Of a stretch of 36,516 nucleotides of DNA, positions 36,104 to 36,516 are shown piece after piece. The DNA is from [Streptosporangium] indianense (lineage in GTDB: Bacteria > Actinomycetota > Actinomycetes > Streptomycetales > Streptomycetaceae): positions 1-36,516 of the forward strand of contig NZ_JAKEIO010000073.1 of the NCBI RefSeq assembly GCF_021474405.1, read 5' to 3'. Position numbers and translations under genes: made by a program. Within the stretch, counting starts at the first letter, position 1; each line of letters starts with the position of its first letter. Under the pieces are notes generated by a model that did no database searches, was not told the DNA's origin, and saw only the letters and a list, made by a program, of their open reading frames with translations.

Positions 36104-36516
36104 GGTGCTGACCTTTCCGGTGGAGGGTGTCCGGTGGTGTCGGGTGCCCGGCTGGGTCCGGCGCAGGCGTCGCGCGGCACCGCGGGCGGCCAGGACGGCG
36201 GCGGTGAAGGCGGTGGCGCCGCGTGCGTACGCTTGACGATCACCTCACCGACGCCCGCGGCCGGCAGCCCGGCCACCGCCTCGAACGCGGGCACGTCGGT
36301 CGGCTTCAAGTAGTTTCCTCGCACGGTGCGTGGTGCGCGGCGGCGTCGGGAGCTTCGGCTTCGCCGGGCTGTGCCGTCTGCCGGCAGACCACGAACCCCA
36401 GGCACGCCTGGCTGCACCCGGGCGCCGGGCCGGTGCGGGTTCCGGATCTTCGCCGAGGCGGCGGTGCCCGCCGAGATGCTGGAGGCGGCACGGGTGGGCG
36501 GGGCGGGCGAGTGGAG
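36104..36516. other. Right-end stretch: no intact gene, possible broken minus-strand frame
   Basis: Upstream of the ThDP gene, the minus strand gives a coding-like run after a GTG at 36324 (NYLKPTDVPAFEAVAGLP, then AAGVGEVIVK). Coding-like codon use then continues in another frame (AYARGATAFTAAVLAARGAA) until near the ThDP start. This could be a gene remnant with one frameshift or two overlapping frames seen by chance. From 36325 to the edge both strands translate to low-complexity sequence. I identify no family, RNA gene or repeat. The promoter of the ThDP gene should lie in the first 100 bases. Confidence 0.3.

Noticed and set aside
36306..36491. Cys-containing minus-strand frame (CSQACLGFVVC) at the right edge
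   Set aside because: It is short and low-complexity, has no ribosome site, ends before the ThDP gene, and matches no family that I recognise.

Overview
The window reads as Streptomyces chromosome. Base composition is very GC-rich, third codon positions are almost all G or C, starts are ATG or GTG behind GGAGG-type ribosome sites, and a complete whiE-type spore-pigment polyketide locus is present. I saw no integrase, transposase, phage structural gene or CRISPR array. The only sign of past integration is a 3' fragment of a tRNA-Gly at 3393-3431.

Layout. 1-5400: small regulatory and hypothetical genes. These are a GNAT-like protein, a PAS-GAF-PP2C phosphatase, a tandem array of eight CGGGTGA heptamers abutting the tRNA fragment, a DUF5994 protein, and two related one-helix membrane proteins (one cut by the left edge). 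5512-7726: a secreted beta-helix protein and an O-methyltransferase-fold protein. 7835-15151 (minus strand): the spore-pigment locus, read as FAD monooxygenase, terminator, whiE-ORFI, cupin, KS-alpha, KS-beta/CLF, ACP, aromatase, cyclase. 15426-23334: a DUF6325/SHOCT pair, a MarR regulator facing a VWA-domain gene across a perfect 27-bp palindrome, a 3-hydroxyisobutyryl-CoA hydrolase-like protein, a DUF350 membrane protein, a secreted protein-arginine deiminase, a hypothetical protein and a DUF7144 membrane protein. 23473-28829: a large LAL-type LuxR regulator, a 14-helix MFS exporter, a small membrane protein and a short hypothetical protein. 29102-32680: four same-strand membrane genes (HdeD-like, a 452-aa protein, YihY/BrkB-like, and a PLDc_N-like/SHOCT protein). 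32749-36516: a wrecked beta-carbonic anhydrase, a RibD/DHFR-fold reductase, a Cys-rich mini-protein and a thiamine-diphosphate pyruvate oxidase-type enzyme.

How the parts work together. In the pigment locus, KS-alpha, CLF and ACP build the polyketide chain; the aromatase, the TcmI-type cyclase and the cupin shape it; the oxygenases tailor it. The cupin, KS-alpha and CLF genes are joined by ATGA overlaps. The FAD monooxygenase gene points the same way as the rest, whereas in the described S. coelicolor whiE locus ORFVIII is divergent. Outside this locus many genes look like envelope or stress functions.

The most interesting unexplained signal is an inverted repeat, TCACCCG-N3-CGGGTGA. It is perfect at 22704, 28962 and 32118 and near-perfect at 28535. 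Each copy lies 26 to 123 bases upstream of a small membrane or stress-type gene. Its half-site is exactly the unit of the tandem array upstream of the PP2C phosphatase. I do not recognise it as a published operator; it may mark a small regulon.
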